Of a stretch of 64,000 nt of DNA, positions 1-10,048 are shown piece after piece. The DNA lies in assembly GCA_010093685.1 (NCBI GenBank), contig MU006226.1, positions 1,190,964 to 1,254,963 of the forward strand, read 5' to 3'. Positions within the stretch are counted from its first letter, which is position 1, and the number at the start of each line of letters is the position of its first letter. Under the pieces are notes generated by a model. The model ran no database searches, was not told the DNA's origin, and was given only the letters and a program-made list of their open reading frames with translations. A program made the position numbers and the translations under genes. This stretch comes from Ophiobolus disseminans (Eukaryota; Ascomycota; Dothideomycetes; Pleosporales; Phaeosphaeriaceae).

Positions 1-131
1 ACAACAGTGTTTTGTGTTGTAGGACGCCCTGTAGAATTTCGGGCCCTTTCCTTTAAGCCACCTCGCATCATCTTCCCTTTTTGGACGCGGTGTGATTCTG
101 CTGCACTCAAAAATCCCCAGTCGAACTCGTT

Positions 132-1645
132 TCATTTCCCAACACAGAATCTGGAGCGCACAGAGACTGTCAGCAGACCGTTTCTTCTCCCAACCTTCTA
201 GAAAGGCAGGGGAGTAGCGTGGTATAACGTGAGACGGGCAGCGCAGCGGGAATGAGCAAACGCCGGGGGAAGGATGACAGTTACTTGAGCCGTGCACTTA
301 TCGATTTGAACGTCATATCCTAAAAGGGGCGTGGCTGTCTGCTGGCTGTGCGTCGATGGGGCCAAAACGGGTGATGGTGGTCACGGCGCAGAACGCCCAA
401 CAGGGTCGGGGAAGTCAACAGGCAGCAACAGAGAATATGCAAACGCTAGGGAAGAGAGAACAAGAAGAGACATGACTCACTTCTCAAAGACGACACCCAG
501 CACTTCCTCCACATCGCCGCTTTCTCCACGACCGGTGATCTTGGCTAGTGCGTCAGCAGCAGAGCGCAGCGATTCTGCAGCCACAACGATGTCCGCCTCG
601 TCGTCTTTGCCGACCAAAGAGGAATCCAACGCGGTTGCGTGCGGGGTGACGGCCGTTGAAAAGGTCTCTAGGTGGCCGAGACAGTCAGAGAGAAGGAGCC
701 GTTGCCGTTCGGTTGCACCCAAGGATTCTTGCCAGAGTCCGGGGTCGGGGTCCGAGTCTGGGACCAAAGCAGCAGTCATGTTTTCGAATGTGTTGAGAAG
801 GGTTTTAAGAAGAGACTGTATGTATCCGGGATCTGTGACTGTAGTCGACGTAGGTGCCTTGCAAGAAATGAAGGCGATGCGATCGGCCGGAACGCCAAGT
901 GCGGCTTGCACGTTCATGATCCACGTGTCTCGTACGGCTGCAATGTTGTCGAGCTGATCGACCTTGTTGATGGCGACAACTACGCTGATGCCGAGCTGCA
1001 CGCACTGCTGCGCCGTCTCCAAGACGTCGGGATCCATCTCGGTTGTGGCGTCGTGAACGATGATCAGCACATCGGACTCGATCGCTCGCTGCTTGGCGCG
1101 CTTGATGCCCTCATGCTCGACTGCGCCCACCGCCTGCGTACCTCCGAGACCAGCCCTGCGCAGACCAGCCATGTCTCCGATCTTGACCAGCCAGCCACCC
1201 AGGTCAACGCCAACCTCTACCACGTCCCGGGTAGTGCCGGCTTCTTGCGAGACGATGGCGGCGTCCCTGCCGACGATGCGGTTCAGCAGGCTGCTCTTTC
1301 CCGCGTTGGGCGCCCCGAGCAAAGCCACGCTTATGCCATTGCGCAGCAATTCCCCGCGCAGGGCGTTCGCAATGTGCGCCTCCATCTGGACGCGCAGGCC
1401 GCGGACCTGGTCGGCGATGGAGGCGCATAAAACGGCGGGCGACTCGTCGAAGTGCTGGTCTTCGGAAAAGTCGATCAGGGCCTCGAGTTCCCCCCGCGCT
1501 TCCAGCAGAAGCCTGCGCCAGTGCTCGTAGCGTGCGGCCAGTGTCGATGTCGTCCCACGCACCGACGTTTTGCGCTGCTGCTCCGTGGACGCAGACAGCG
1601 TCTCACCCAGGGACTCGATCTGGGGGAGGTCCATGCGATTGTTGG

Positions 1646-1680
<35 letters not shown>

Positions 1681-2243
1681 TAGCGGACGCGAAGAGGCAT
1701 GCGTGGGGACTCGCCGGGCGTGGCGGCGCTCTGCGCGATGGCTGCCAGGACGGCGCGCACGACGGCAGGCCCGCCATGCACGTGCAGCTCCAGCACGTCT
1801 TCGCCCGTGGCCGTGCTGGGCGCGGGGAAGTAGAGCACCAGCGCGCCAAAGTCCAGCACCGTGGCCGGCGACGGGGGCAGGTGGGGTGTGTACAGCTTGC
1901 GGAGGGCGGCATGGCGCGGTCTGGGGAGCGACGTCGAGGGGCACAGCCCGTGGTATATCTGCGTGCATGCTGTACCCGAGATGCGGATGACGGCTATGGC
2001 AGCCCGGCCGGGCGCTGTCGAGAGGGCATATATGGTGGGCTCTTCTGCGTGCAGCCGTCCCGAGTGCAAGCGGCCATAAGTAGGCGGGCAAGCGCGCGCG
2101 GGCGCGAAGCCGCGAGTCGTCTCAATGGGCAGTCGAGTGCAGCGGCATCTGAGAGCTGGGACGAAAGCCCTCATGCCGCGAGCAAATACGGTGTGGCATG
2201 GCAGGAGCAGCTGGGAAAGACGCGGTTCGCTCCTTCTCCGCAT
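132..2243 (-). CDS. MSS1: Mitochondrial tRNA modification GTPase (MnmE/GTPBP3/Mss1 family)
   Basis: With an MTO1-type partner this family makes the C5 modification of wobble uridine in mitochondrial tRNAs. The start region is Arg-rich and fits a mitochondrial presequence. The folate-binding N-domain begins near residue 68 (TIYALSTAPGRAAIAVIRIS). The GTPase core shows the P-loop GAPNAGKS (about 310), GTTRD, DMAG in place of the usual DTAG, and NKVD (about 426). Exon 1 is 2243..481 and runs into a stop just after VVFEK. A GTGAGT donor sits at 480..475. An acceptor at 152/151 joins a 19-nt exon (150..132) that adds FCVGK and a stop, which is the family's C-terminal CxGK motif. The intron is 330 nt, far longer than others here. 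The joined protein is 593 residues. It is head-to-head with MAK16. The family call is very secure and the last exon is secure from its motif. Confidence 0.93.
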
Positions 2244-2350
2244 CGGAGCCGTGCGCGAGGACCCTGCAGCAAACTCTTGGCAGACAGAAAATGTTTAGAG
2301 CCCGCCGGCTTGGATGCGCAACCTCCACGCCCGACCTCACCACCTGCGCC
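2244..2350. promoter_or_regulatory. Compact divergent promoter MSS1/MAK16
   Basis: Only 107 bp separate the two start codons, so both genes must share promoter and 5' leader sequence. I saw no clear TATA box. The role is inferred from layout. Confidence 0.5.
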
Positions 2351-3556
2351 ATGGCCTCAGACGACCTTGTGTGGAGCGTCATCGGATCCGACTTCTGCAG
2401 CTTCAAGCTGTCCACCACCAAAGGTACGTCGAACAGCTCCACACTCCGCGAGACAGCCGCTGACTCTCTTCAAGACCAGACATTCTGCCGTAATGAGCAC
2501 AATGTCAGCGGGTAAGCAGACGACTCGTGTACGAACCAGGTGACGTGGGCTGACCTTGCCGTTCTGTGGCCTCGCAGCTTCTGCAGCCGTCAGAGTTGTC
2601 CGCTGTAAGTAGCTGTGCTACCGCCGCTCGGCATTGCAATAGTCCTGACTCTGAGCAGTGCGAACTCGCGCTATGCGACGATCCGCTCCGACCCCGCGAC
2701 CGGCGCTCTGTACCTCTATATCAAGGAGGCCGAACGGTCGCATCTGCCCTCGCGCTGGTGGCAGAAGGTGAAGCTCCCTAGCAACTACACCAAAGCCCTC
2801 GAGCTGGTCGATCAGCACCTCGCCTACTTCCCCAAGTTCCTCGTACACAAGAACAAGCAGCGCTTGACGAGGCTGACACAGGTCAACATTCGCATTCGCA
2901 AGCTGGCCAAGGAAGAAGAGCGGCTGGGGGAGCGGCTGGTCCCGAGACTGGCGCCGAAGGTGCGGCGACGCGAGGAGGGCCGAGAGCGGAAGGCGCTGGC
3001 TGCTGCTAAAGTCGAGCGAGCCATTGAGCGAGTTCTCATCGACCGTCTGCGCTCCGGCGCCTACGGGAGCGAGCCGCTCAACGTCGACCCGAACGTATGG
3101 TCACGTGTCCTGGCGGGCCTCGAAAAGGAGGGACAGGTTGAGCGTGATCAGGACCTTGATAATGGCATTGAAGACGACGACGACGACGAAATCGAGTACG
3201 AGCATGAGATGGAGAACGGCGTCGGTGAGGTCGAGTACGTCAGCGACATCGAGGGCGAGTCAGATGACGAGATGGAAGACTTTGAGGACTGGATCGGCGG
3301 CCAGAGTCCGGACGGAGTCTCAGGTGACGAGGATGAGAGTGAAGAGGCCAGCGGTAGTGATGGCGACGAGGACGATTCAGTCGACGAAGACACCGAGGCT
3401 CTCAAGAAGACACTCGCCAACCTCAAAAGGAAGCGGCCGGCCGGGCCGCCGCCGAAGCCCAAAAAGAAGCCCGCGAAAGATTCCAAGGGCCCTAAGCGCG
3501 AGATCGAATACGAGATCGAGCGAGAGCCTCCCGCGAGAGAGGCTATGCGTATATGA
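2351..3556 (+). CDS. MAK16: Mak16, 60S ribosomal subunit biogenesis factor
   Basis: Mak16 is a nucleolar protein needed for 25S rRNA maturation and 60S assembly. I rebuilt four exons: 2351..2423, 2475..2511, 2578..2604 and 2659..3556, giving 344 residues. The first exon reads MASDDLVWSVIGSDFCSFKL. The small middle exons supply the Cys-rich QTFCRNEHNVSG and FCSRQSCPL segments that bind metal in this family. Exon 4 opens with the hallmark ANSRYATIRSDPATGALYLY, followed by KFLVHKNKQRLTRLTQVNIR. The C-terminal third is a long Asp/Glu-rich stretch followed by a Lys-rich tail, typical of nucleolar proteins. All introns have GT..AG ends and keep frame. The two tiny internal exons (37 and 27 nt) would be easy for gene finders to miss. 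It runs divergently from MSS1. Confidence 0.95.
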
Positions 3557-4936
3557 TACCCGTGGCATTTCGTTTATAGCATCGGCGTTCATTGTTGGTT
3601 TGGGTTCATGGAGACGTTACATAAATTTCAAGCAAAGCAATTAGTTTAAGACACATCTGACAACCACGGGCGGGGTTGCACAACTATGATTATGCCTGTT
3701 TCTCGGTATACTTTTCGGAAAAGGTGGACTATGGTGTTGCTCCGTGGCTGACAAGAGCCACGAACTGCGGCCCTTTTTAGCGCATTATGCGACACCTAAC
3801 AAGATTGGGAGAGAAAGGTTGTTTACAATGTGCTACACATCTACTCCATATCACTTCTCGGTTTCACTTAGCCTGTGCTACACTTCTCGTTTTTCCACTA
3901 CAGTCACAACCCCAACTCCACTAACCAACGTCACCGCCATGTCGAACGACCCAAGTTAGTACGCCTGGGTGTGATCCAAGATGCTCAAGAAGCCGAGAAC
4001 GCAAGGGGGCCCGACACAAGCTATACTCCGCCAAACGAGCACAAGCGACGCGACAGCCTTCAGGGATCTGTAGCTATATCACCAGGCAACTCTTCCACGG
4101 CGCCAGACATGGCCTCTGGAACTCCCCAATTTTATGATCCTTAGAAAACAAAACCTAAATATCCTTATGAGGATGGTTGCATTTTTGTTATTTCTAAACC
4201 AAATCGCGTTTACCTTTAGGATGTGTTGAGACTTATAATGCTTGATCAGTGAGTTAAGGAATAAATAAGACGACGTTGATCAAACATTGTATAGAAGTTC
4301 AATGTGAACGTTAAGGGGAAGATGTTTCTTGCTTGGAAACAGCTTTGATACTTCTCATATCGGCGTTGCCACAACTGGTAATCCGACCAGGCACTCGAGG
4401 GCTTTTTTCCGACTTCACGAGCTTAGCGAGCTCCTTCGCCCCGTTACCCCAGCCATCGTGAAGCAGTGGTTGCGCCGGACCTTCCCAACACAGGAAGCCG
4501 CTCTCGCCTTACACGACCGTGCAAAATCCGGCCAATACTTCCTTTGACTGTTATGCCCTTAACGGCAAGTCAGCAATCTGTGCGGAGAGATCAGCACCCT
4601 GTCTTTCCCCACGAGGATTGGCGTGCGGAGACGGAAGACACGCGGCTTAAGGCACAAACGTCATCGCTTCACTTTCTCGGATAGAGACAATGCTTGTCAT
4701 GGCACTGGATCGTACTCTAGGGTGACTTGGTGCGCTTCTGGGTAAAGTTTACATTAAGTACGCATAGTTCTTATTAAGGGCAAGCATCGCACCGCTACTT
4801 GGTATCCTTTTGCACTGCTGCTACTCCCCTTCGATCTAGGTGGATGTGTTGAACAGCACCTGGGCAATTGACAAGCTCGGTTCACGTCAAACGGGACATA
4901 TACCAACGCATAGTTACTGGGCTATTCCTCGCCAAT
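3557..4936. other. Intergenic region MAK16 to sugar transporter
   Basis: Apart from the doubtful short gene at 3939..4144, nothing coding is convincing. The stretch from about 4140 to 4330 is AT-rich. The part after 4700 presumably holds the transporter promoter and leader. Confidence 0.5.
3939..4144 (+). pseudogene. Possible frameshifted short gene, unrecognised
   Basis: An ATG at 3939 in a good context (caccgccATGtcg), after a CA/pyrimidine-rich leader-like stretch, encodes only MSNDPS before TAG at 3957. The neighbouring frame from 3959 stays open to a stop at 4142..4144. It reads as a polar small protein (LGVIQDAQEAEN, later DSLQGSVAISPG, ending ASGTPQFYDP). One missing base between 3958 and 3959 would join the two. 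Introns that would restore frame are only 26 or 35 nt, which is too short. Alternatively the reading frame 3875..4144 is used as it stands, or neither is real. No function can be given. Confidence 0.3.
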
Positions 4937-6945
4937 ATGAAGAAGTTCTACGGCCTAAGGGGCACGAAGCTCAACATCGCTATCGCTGTTGTGGCAGGCA
5001 CGGATTTCGCGTTATTCGGATATGGTATTCATCGCAGCCATCGATGTTCGGCTTAGCACTGACATTGTCTACAGATCAAGGTGTCATGGGAGGCCTTTTG
5101 ACGCTGACTTCATTTCTGCACTACTTTCCGGAAATTGATACTGTCAATCCACCAGCAGGTAGCTCCTCGAGTCACGCAGCAACTATTCAGGCTATTACAG
5201 TGGGATCTTACACTCTTGGATGCTTTTTCGGTGCCGTCGCCACCATCTGGCTTGGCAACTTGCTAGGGAGGAAACGAACAATTTTCTACGGGTCGGTCAT
5301 CATGATTGTCGGAGCCGTGCTGCAGACGGCGGCATATGGACTCCCTCAACTTATTGTAGGACGATGGATTACTGGTTTTGGCAACGGTAGGTGATTCAAG
5401 GTGATCGCAATGCATCGCTGATTCCTAACATTCATGCAGGTATGAACACCTCCACCGTACCCACCTGGCAATCTGAAACCTCGAAACCACATCGAAGAGG
5501 CCAAATGGTCATGATCGAGGGTTCGCTCATCGTCTTTGGCGTCATGATCAGCTACTGGCTGGATCTCGGGTTCTCGTTTCTTGAGCCCAGTAGTATTGCG
5601 TGGCGATTTCCTATCGCGTTTCAAATCATCCTCGCCATTTTTATTCTGTGTTTCATTCCGGGCCTACCAGAATCGCCTCGATGGCTCATACTCAAGGGAC
5701 GCAACGAGGAGGCGCTTGATGTGCTGGCTGCTCTGAGCGATTTGCCGAAGGCGGACAAGAAGATCCAACAAGAATACTTAGCGGTCAAGGATGTCGTATT
5801 TGAGATGTCGAAGGGTAAGTAAAAGCAAGTTTGCGGAGTTCTACGATACATGCACTGATTCACGTGCAGGAGGGTTCAGAGAATGCTTCAAGATGAACAA
5901 AAATCGCAACTTTCATCGCACGGCGTTGGCGTACGTCAATCAGATGTTCCAGCAAGTAGGGGAAGCTCACTTCTGGCATTGGCAAGGCTGTTGACCTTCG
6001 TCTAGGTCTCCGGTATCAATTTGGTCACTTACTACGCGGCAAGCATATTTGAGAACAGCATCGGTCTCTCGCCCTTTCTTAGTCGTCTGCTTTCTGCTTG
6101 TAATGGCACGCAATATTGGATGGCCAGCTGGATCGCAATCTTCACGATTGAGAAATACGGTACGTATTCCTATGCAAAGATTGCTCTTGAGACAAATACC
6201 AACTTTACTACCCAGGTCGTCGACAGCTCATGATTTTCGGGGCTGCGGGCATGTCGATCTCGATGGCAGTGCTCGCAGGCACCACGAGCGTTGAAAACAA
6301 CGCTAGTTTTGGAATCGCCGCGGTCAGTATTGGGAGTCAATGTGCATAAGAATGAGCAGTACTAATATCTTTAGACTGTCTTCTTTTTTGTCTTTAACTC
6401 CTTCTTTGCAATCGGCTGGCTTGGAATGACTTGGCTGTATCCCGCAGAGATAACGCCCCTCAGTATCCGCGCCCCTGCAAATGCTATTTCGGTATACCAA
6501 GATCTTCACCAAATCTCAATGCCCTACTAATTTTCGATAGACGACCGCCAATTGGGCATTTAACTTTATGGTGGTCATGGTCACGCCTGTGGCATTTGCC
6601 AACATTGGCTACCAGACATACATAATTTTCGCTGTTATCAACTTCGCCATGGTACCCTCGGTCTATTTCTTCTTTCCCGAGACTGCGTATCGCAGTTTAG
6701 AGGAAATGGACGAGATCTTTCACAAGACGACGAGCCCGTTCGATGTGGTCAAGATTGCTCATGACATGCCACATCGGTACGACAAGCGCGGAGAGCTGTT
6801 GATCGATTACGCGGACACGGAACAGGCCATCGAGACTGAGCGAAGACGTAGCTCGGTTACGGGCGTACCACCTGGAGTTGGACAAGGTGGAATTTTGGGG
6901 CACGAAAAGCACGGCAGAAAGCATATTGAGGAAACTAGAGCGTAA
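4937..6945 (+). CDS. MFS sugar transporter (hexose/glycerol permease type)
   Basis: This is a 12-helix plasma-membrane proton symporter of the fungal sugar-porter family. Eight exons were rebuilt: 4937..5024, 5075..5386, 5440..5814, 5870..5955, 6006..6159, 6216..6322, 6375..6491 and 6541..6945, giving 547 residues. All introns are about 50 nt and frame-consistent. Family marks are DQGVMGG after helix 1, LGNLLGRKR in the loop between helices 2 and 3, RWITGFGNG in helix 4, PESPRWL after helix 6, GRRQLM in the matching C-half loop, WLYPAEI before helix 10, and FFPETAYRSLEEMDEIF after helix 12. The start MKKFYGLRG lies just before the first helix. The substrate cannot be read from sequence: fungal glucose, lactose and STL1-like glycerol carriers share these motifs. 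Neighbours give no pathway context. Confidence 0.88.
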
Positions 6946-7708
6946 ATTACAGGTTATAGGTGGGGTGTTGAATACAGTGGGTGCAACTAGACCGAAGAAT
7001 GGTAGCGAAAGGCTCCGAACCAAAGCTAGTAATGAGACCTTGAGCACTATAAATTTTCACTATCCTGGCTCTACTTACCCTTCTCTCTCTACGGCACAGT
7101 ATGAACTATCACCCCGTTCAGTTTCCCTCTCACACTACACTTGCAGCGGTCCCGTACTGTGCCTAGATGAAACACACTTCTCCCTCGCGCAAGTCCTTGA
7201 GACATTTGTAGTATCCTGTACACCCCACTTTGTGCACGACTCGTAACGAGAAAAGAGCCAAGCACGGCTCCTGAATCTTATCCTTCTCTAGAGGACATTC
7301 ACTTTGAGTGAAATGAGGAATTTGCGCGATGGAGAAGCGAAACCATTGCGATACCTTATCGTTAGCGCTGCTTCGCGATATGGCGGTAGAAGGGGCGTTG
7401 GGCTCTGACATCCTTCTTATAAAGGTATTCTGCTTTTGTGTGCTACTCCTGGGCATGGTTCAAATTGTGGTCAGGTGGAACGAACAAGGCATGCGAGTAT
7501 CCGTTTGATGATTTTTTGCTTTACTTTCGATGCTTTGAGAACCGCCTCGCCGCCACAAAGTCTTAGTTGTAGGCGCTAATGAGGTTCTAGAGCCACTCAG
7601 TAACCTAGCATTGGCTCTAGCTGTAGAACCGAACGGGTTTTTAGTATCCTGTGCTTGTCATTCGTACTGTTTTCTTGTTGCTTTTCCATTCATTACCTGG
7701 TGTTCGCT
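6946..7708. other. Intergenic region, convergent gene ends
   Basis: This lies between the 3' ends of the transporter (+) and the SprT-like gene (-). It should hold both terminators. I see no gene, RNA or repeat in it. Confidence 0.5.
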
Positions 7709-8887
7709 CTATCTTCCAGCCTGCTCATCCGGCCACCTAGTCCCGAACCTCAGCACCTCTAGATCATGCCCGCTTGGCACCCTCCCATGCCCCTCAAAAT
7801 CATGCAGCAAACTCTGATAACGCCCCATATCTATAAACCCACCAATTAATCTCGTCGCAACTTGTTCAATCTTTGAAGCAAGGATTTGCCACGCGCGACC
7901 ATGTCCTCTTGGACCCACGCAATAATCGTGCATGGGACATGACCGACATGTATATGCCTTCAAAAACGCATGGCACATTTCGTGTAATATGGTTCCTAAA
8001 CGGCTGCGCCATCGCACGTCTGCATCTTCCGGATCGCCGTGGTGGCGGAACAGGGTTGGATGCAAGAGAAGTTGCGTGCCGATTATGGGATTGTAAGTGC
8101 CAATACCGAAGCAGGACTTCTCGGTATCAGGCAGCCATGAGAAGCCCTCTGAGATGGCTTGGCGGTGTGGCGGGATAGCGTCAAAAAAGAACACTTTGTT
8201 GAAAAAGGACACTAAGTGCAGCCACTGGGGTTTTGAAATTGTCTGTCGCATGTCGAGGCCGGTGAGGTGCGCATTCCAAGCATGGAGTAGATTTCTCAGT
8301 TGGAGTACATCGAGGTTATCCTTGCTAGGCGATGTTTGCAAATAGGTTTCGTCTAGCCAAGCGACATGGTGTCGTACGAGACGCATTGCTTCATATTCGC
8401 CGTAGACTCGTAAGCTTAGCTTAGGTCGTGGGGTGTGCGATGCACGGTTTGGTAGATAGAAACGTGGTCTGCGTAGATTCTCGCTGCTTCGAAGATTTAT
8501 CGCTCCATGCGAACTATTTCCACTCAACTGATAGAGCCACGGAGAACACACATCGCAGTCGCAAGGCGCTATTGCGTCTTCAATCCAGCGTGTCAGCTCG
8601 TCAAGGCTCGATGGAACTTTAAAACAAGTCCCGCTGTGAGGTGCCTGTTGTCGTCCAAGAATATGGTCCTCAACAAATAGCAATTTCGGGTCGAAGAGGA
8701 GGAATGGCTCCAAAATTGGGAGAAAATTGTGTAGGAAGGATGAGCCTCTACATGTCTGCTCTGTGCCGTGAGGCTCTTGTTGCGTTTGGCCTCGAGTCCG
8801 GCAAATAAGCCGTGCTATCCGCCGCAAAGGATGAAGGCGACGTGTCCGTGTTGTCGTAGCTGTCACGGTAACTTCTTGTCCTCCCAT
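7709..8887 (-). CDS. SprT-like zinc metalloprotease domain protein
   Basis: One uninterrupted frame encodes 392 residues. The C-terminal third carries an SprT-like core: ILHEMCHAF (an HExxH zinc site near residue 300) followed by GPRGHGRAWQ, whose His is the expected third zinc ligand. Between them lies a CRSCPMHDYC segment. SprT-like domains occur in Spartan-type proteases that degrade DNA-protein crosslinks, and in many uncharacterised fungal proteins. No SHP box, PIP box or UBZ finger is visible, so this is not a clear Spartan orthologue. The N-terminal half (basic start, then a Cys/His-containing region) is not recognised. The start at 8887 is the first Met of the frame and is not certain. 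Confidence 0.75.
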   Translation of the reverse strand: MGGQEVTVTATTTRTRRLHPLRRIARLICRTRGQTQQEPHGTEQTCRGSSFLHNFLPILEPFLLFDPKLLFVEDHILGRQQAPHSGTCFKVPSSLDELTRWIEDAIAPCDCDVCSPWLYQLSGNSSHGAINLRSSENLRRPRFYLPNRASHTPRPKLSLRVYGEYEAMRLVRHHVAWLDETYLQTSPSKDNLDVLQLRNLLHAWNAHLTGLDMRQTISKPQWLHLVSFFNKVFFFDAIPPHRQAISEGFSWLPDTEKSCFGIGTYNPIIGTQLLLHPTLFRHHGDPEDADVRWRSRLGTILHEMCHAFLKAYTCRSCPMHDYCVGPRGHGRAWQILASKIEQVATRLIGGFIDMGRYQSLLHDFEGHGRVPSGHDLEVLRFGTRWPDEQAGR

Positions 8888-10048
8888 TTGTATCGATTTG
8901 ATTGTAGCATGTCTCGCAGAGGAGTGTAGAAGAAGAAAGAAGAAAGTGGGTATTTGTCCTCAATCGCCTCAAAAGAGGGAAACAAGGAACCATTACAAGC
9001 GTAGAAGCGCCGACGCAGTCAGCCATGAACCCCAGTAATGAGGCGGAAATTTGCAGTACGAGGGATTGACACAGGGATTGGAATCCAAAACGTTCGACCC
9101 CATGGGTACCCGGAAGGAAGACGACTTGGGAAACTTTGGCGGTGTATGAGTTCTAGCTAATTAGGCTGCGAAGTTCGAGCATACTGATAGCAACAATGAG
9201 ATCGTAACTCCCCTCGCGAATGGGAGCGCATTTGGCAACAGTGGTTGCGAGCTGTCTCCAGCCAAAACCAAGACGCACATCTCCGGCAATGGTAGCCGAT
9301 AGGTGCTTGCATTCCCTGAACGTCCATCCTAAGAGCAAGGGTCGAGCTTGAATTCGGGCGCTGATCTCGAGGTGAACCCGGTCATCACGTGCTCGGGTGC
9401 AGCGGCATCTTTGCCGAGTGATGCTGATTCCTGAGACGCGGCCCCTTGCGACAACGACACAGCTGCACGCGGGGAGTTAGTGGCCCTCAATCGGGTTGAG
9501 CCGTGGCCGGATAGCCTCGCACGTGGACTATTTGCCCTGTCCAAGACTGTGGCTTGTGCTACGGGAATTGGTTATCATCCCCTCAATACCCTTTAAGCAA
9601 CGACATGATGTGGTGTGCTTAGGAACCGTCGCTTGCTTTGGGCGTCGGTATACCGGACTGGACGGAGTTGCACATGGTCGATGTTGCTATTGACTTACTC
9701 GAAAACCTCGTGTCTGCTGAGCCCTTTGAAGACGGAGCTGGGAGCAGCGATTGCGAACCGTGTTGTGGACCAGGTGAGTTTGAGAGCCTCGGCGTCTACA
9801 GCGTGTAGGCTTGGTGTCTTAACCCCGCAATGGCTGAGCGGCTAGGGGTTTGTGCTAAATCAAGCTTTTTAAACCCTGCGATTCGCGTGGACTCGCTTGT
9901 TCCGGGGTTAGAGGTGGCTGTAGCGCGCCGGATGATGCAGAGAGCTCCAACGGCGGGCTTTGATAACCATTTGCTCATAAGCCGCTGCTGCCCCTCACGG
10001 CGTGGGCAAGACACAGCCCACAGTCTCTCATATCCGGTATCGTGCCCG
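8888..10048. other. Divergent intergenic region SprT-like/UGA1
   Basis: Shared upstream region of two divergent genes. Short open frames look random. The only structure I see is the inverted-repeat set at 9821..9909. The frame of UGA1 is open back to 9830, but that extension lacks targeting-peptide character and is probably leader. Confidence 0.45.
9821..9909 (+). other. Alternating inverted-repeat set upstream of UGA1
   Basis: Four segments can pair in mutually exclusive ways: AACCCCG (9821..9827), GGGGTTT (9845..9851), AAACCC (9871..9876) and CGGGGTT (9903..9909). Segment 1 pairs with 2 or with 4 (7 bp perfect). Segment 3 pairs with 2 or 4. If transcribed, this lies in the UGA1 5' leader, 140 nt before the chosen ATG. 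The 89-nt span and TGGCTGAGCGG recall a class II tRNA, but there is no T-arm. Function is unknown. Confidence 0.3.

Noticed and set aside
331..1430. Open frames of 208 and 252 codons on the plus strand
   Set aside because: They overlap MSS1 on the opposite strand, have no domain character, and reflect GC-rich codon bias of the real gene.
9821..9909. Class II tRNA candidate with 7-bp acceptor-like stem and TGGCTGAGCGG
   Set aside because: No T-stem or GGTTCGANTCC-type B box where one is required, and no convincing anticodon arm.
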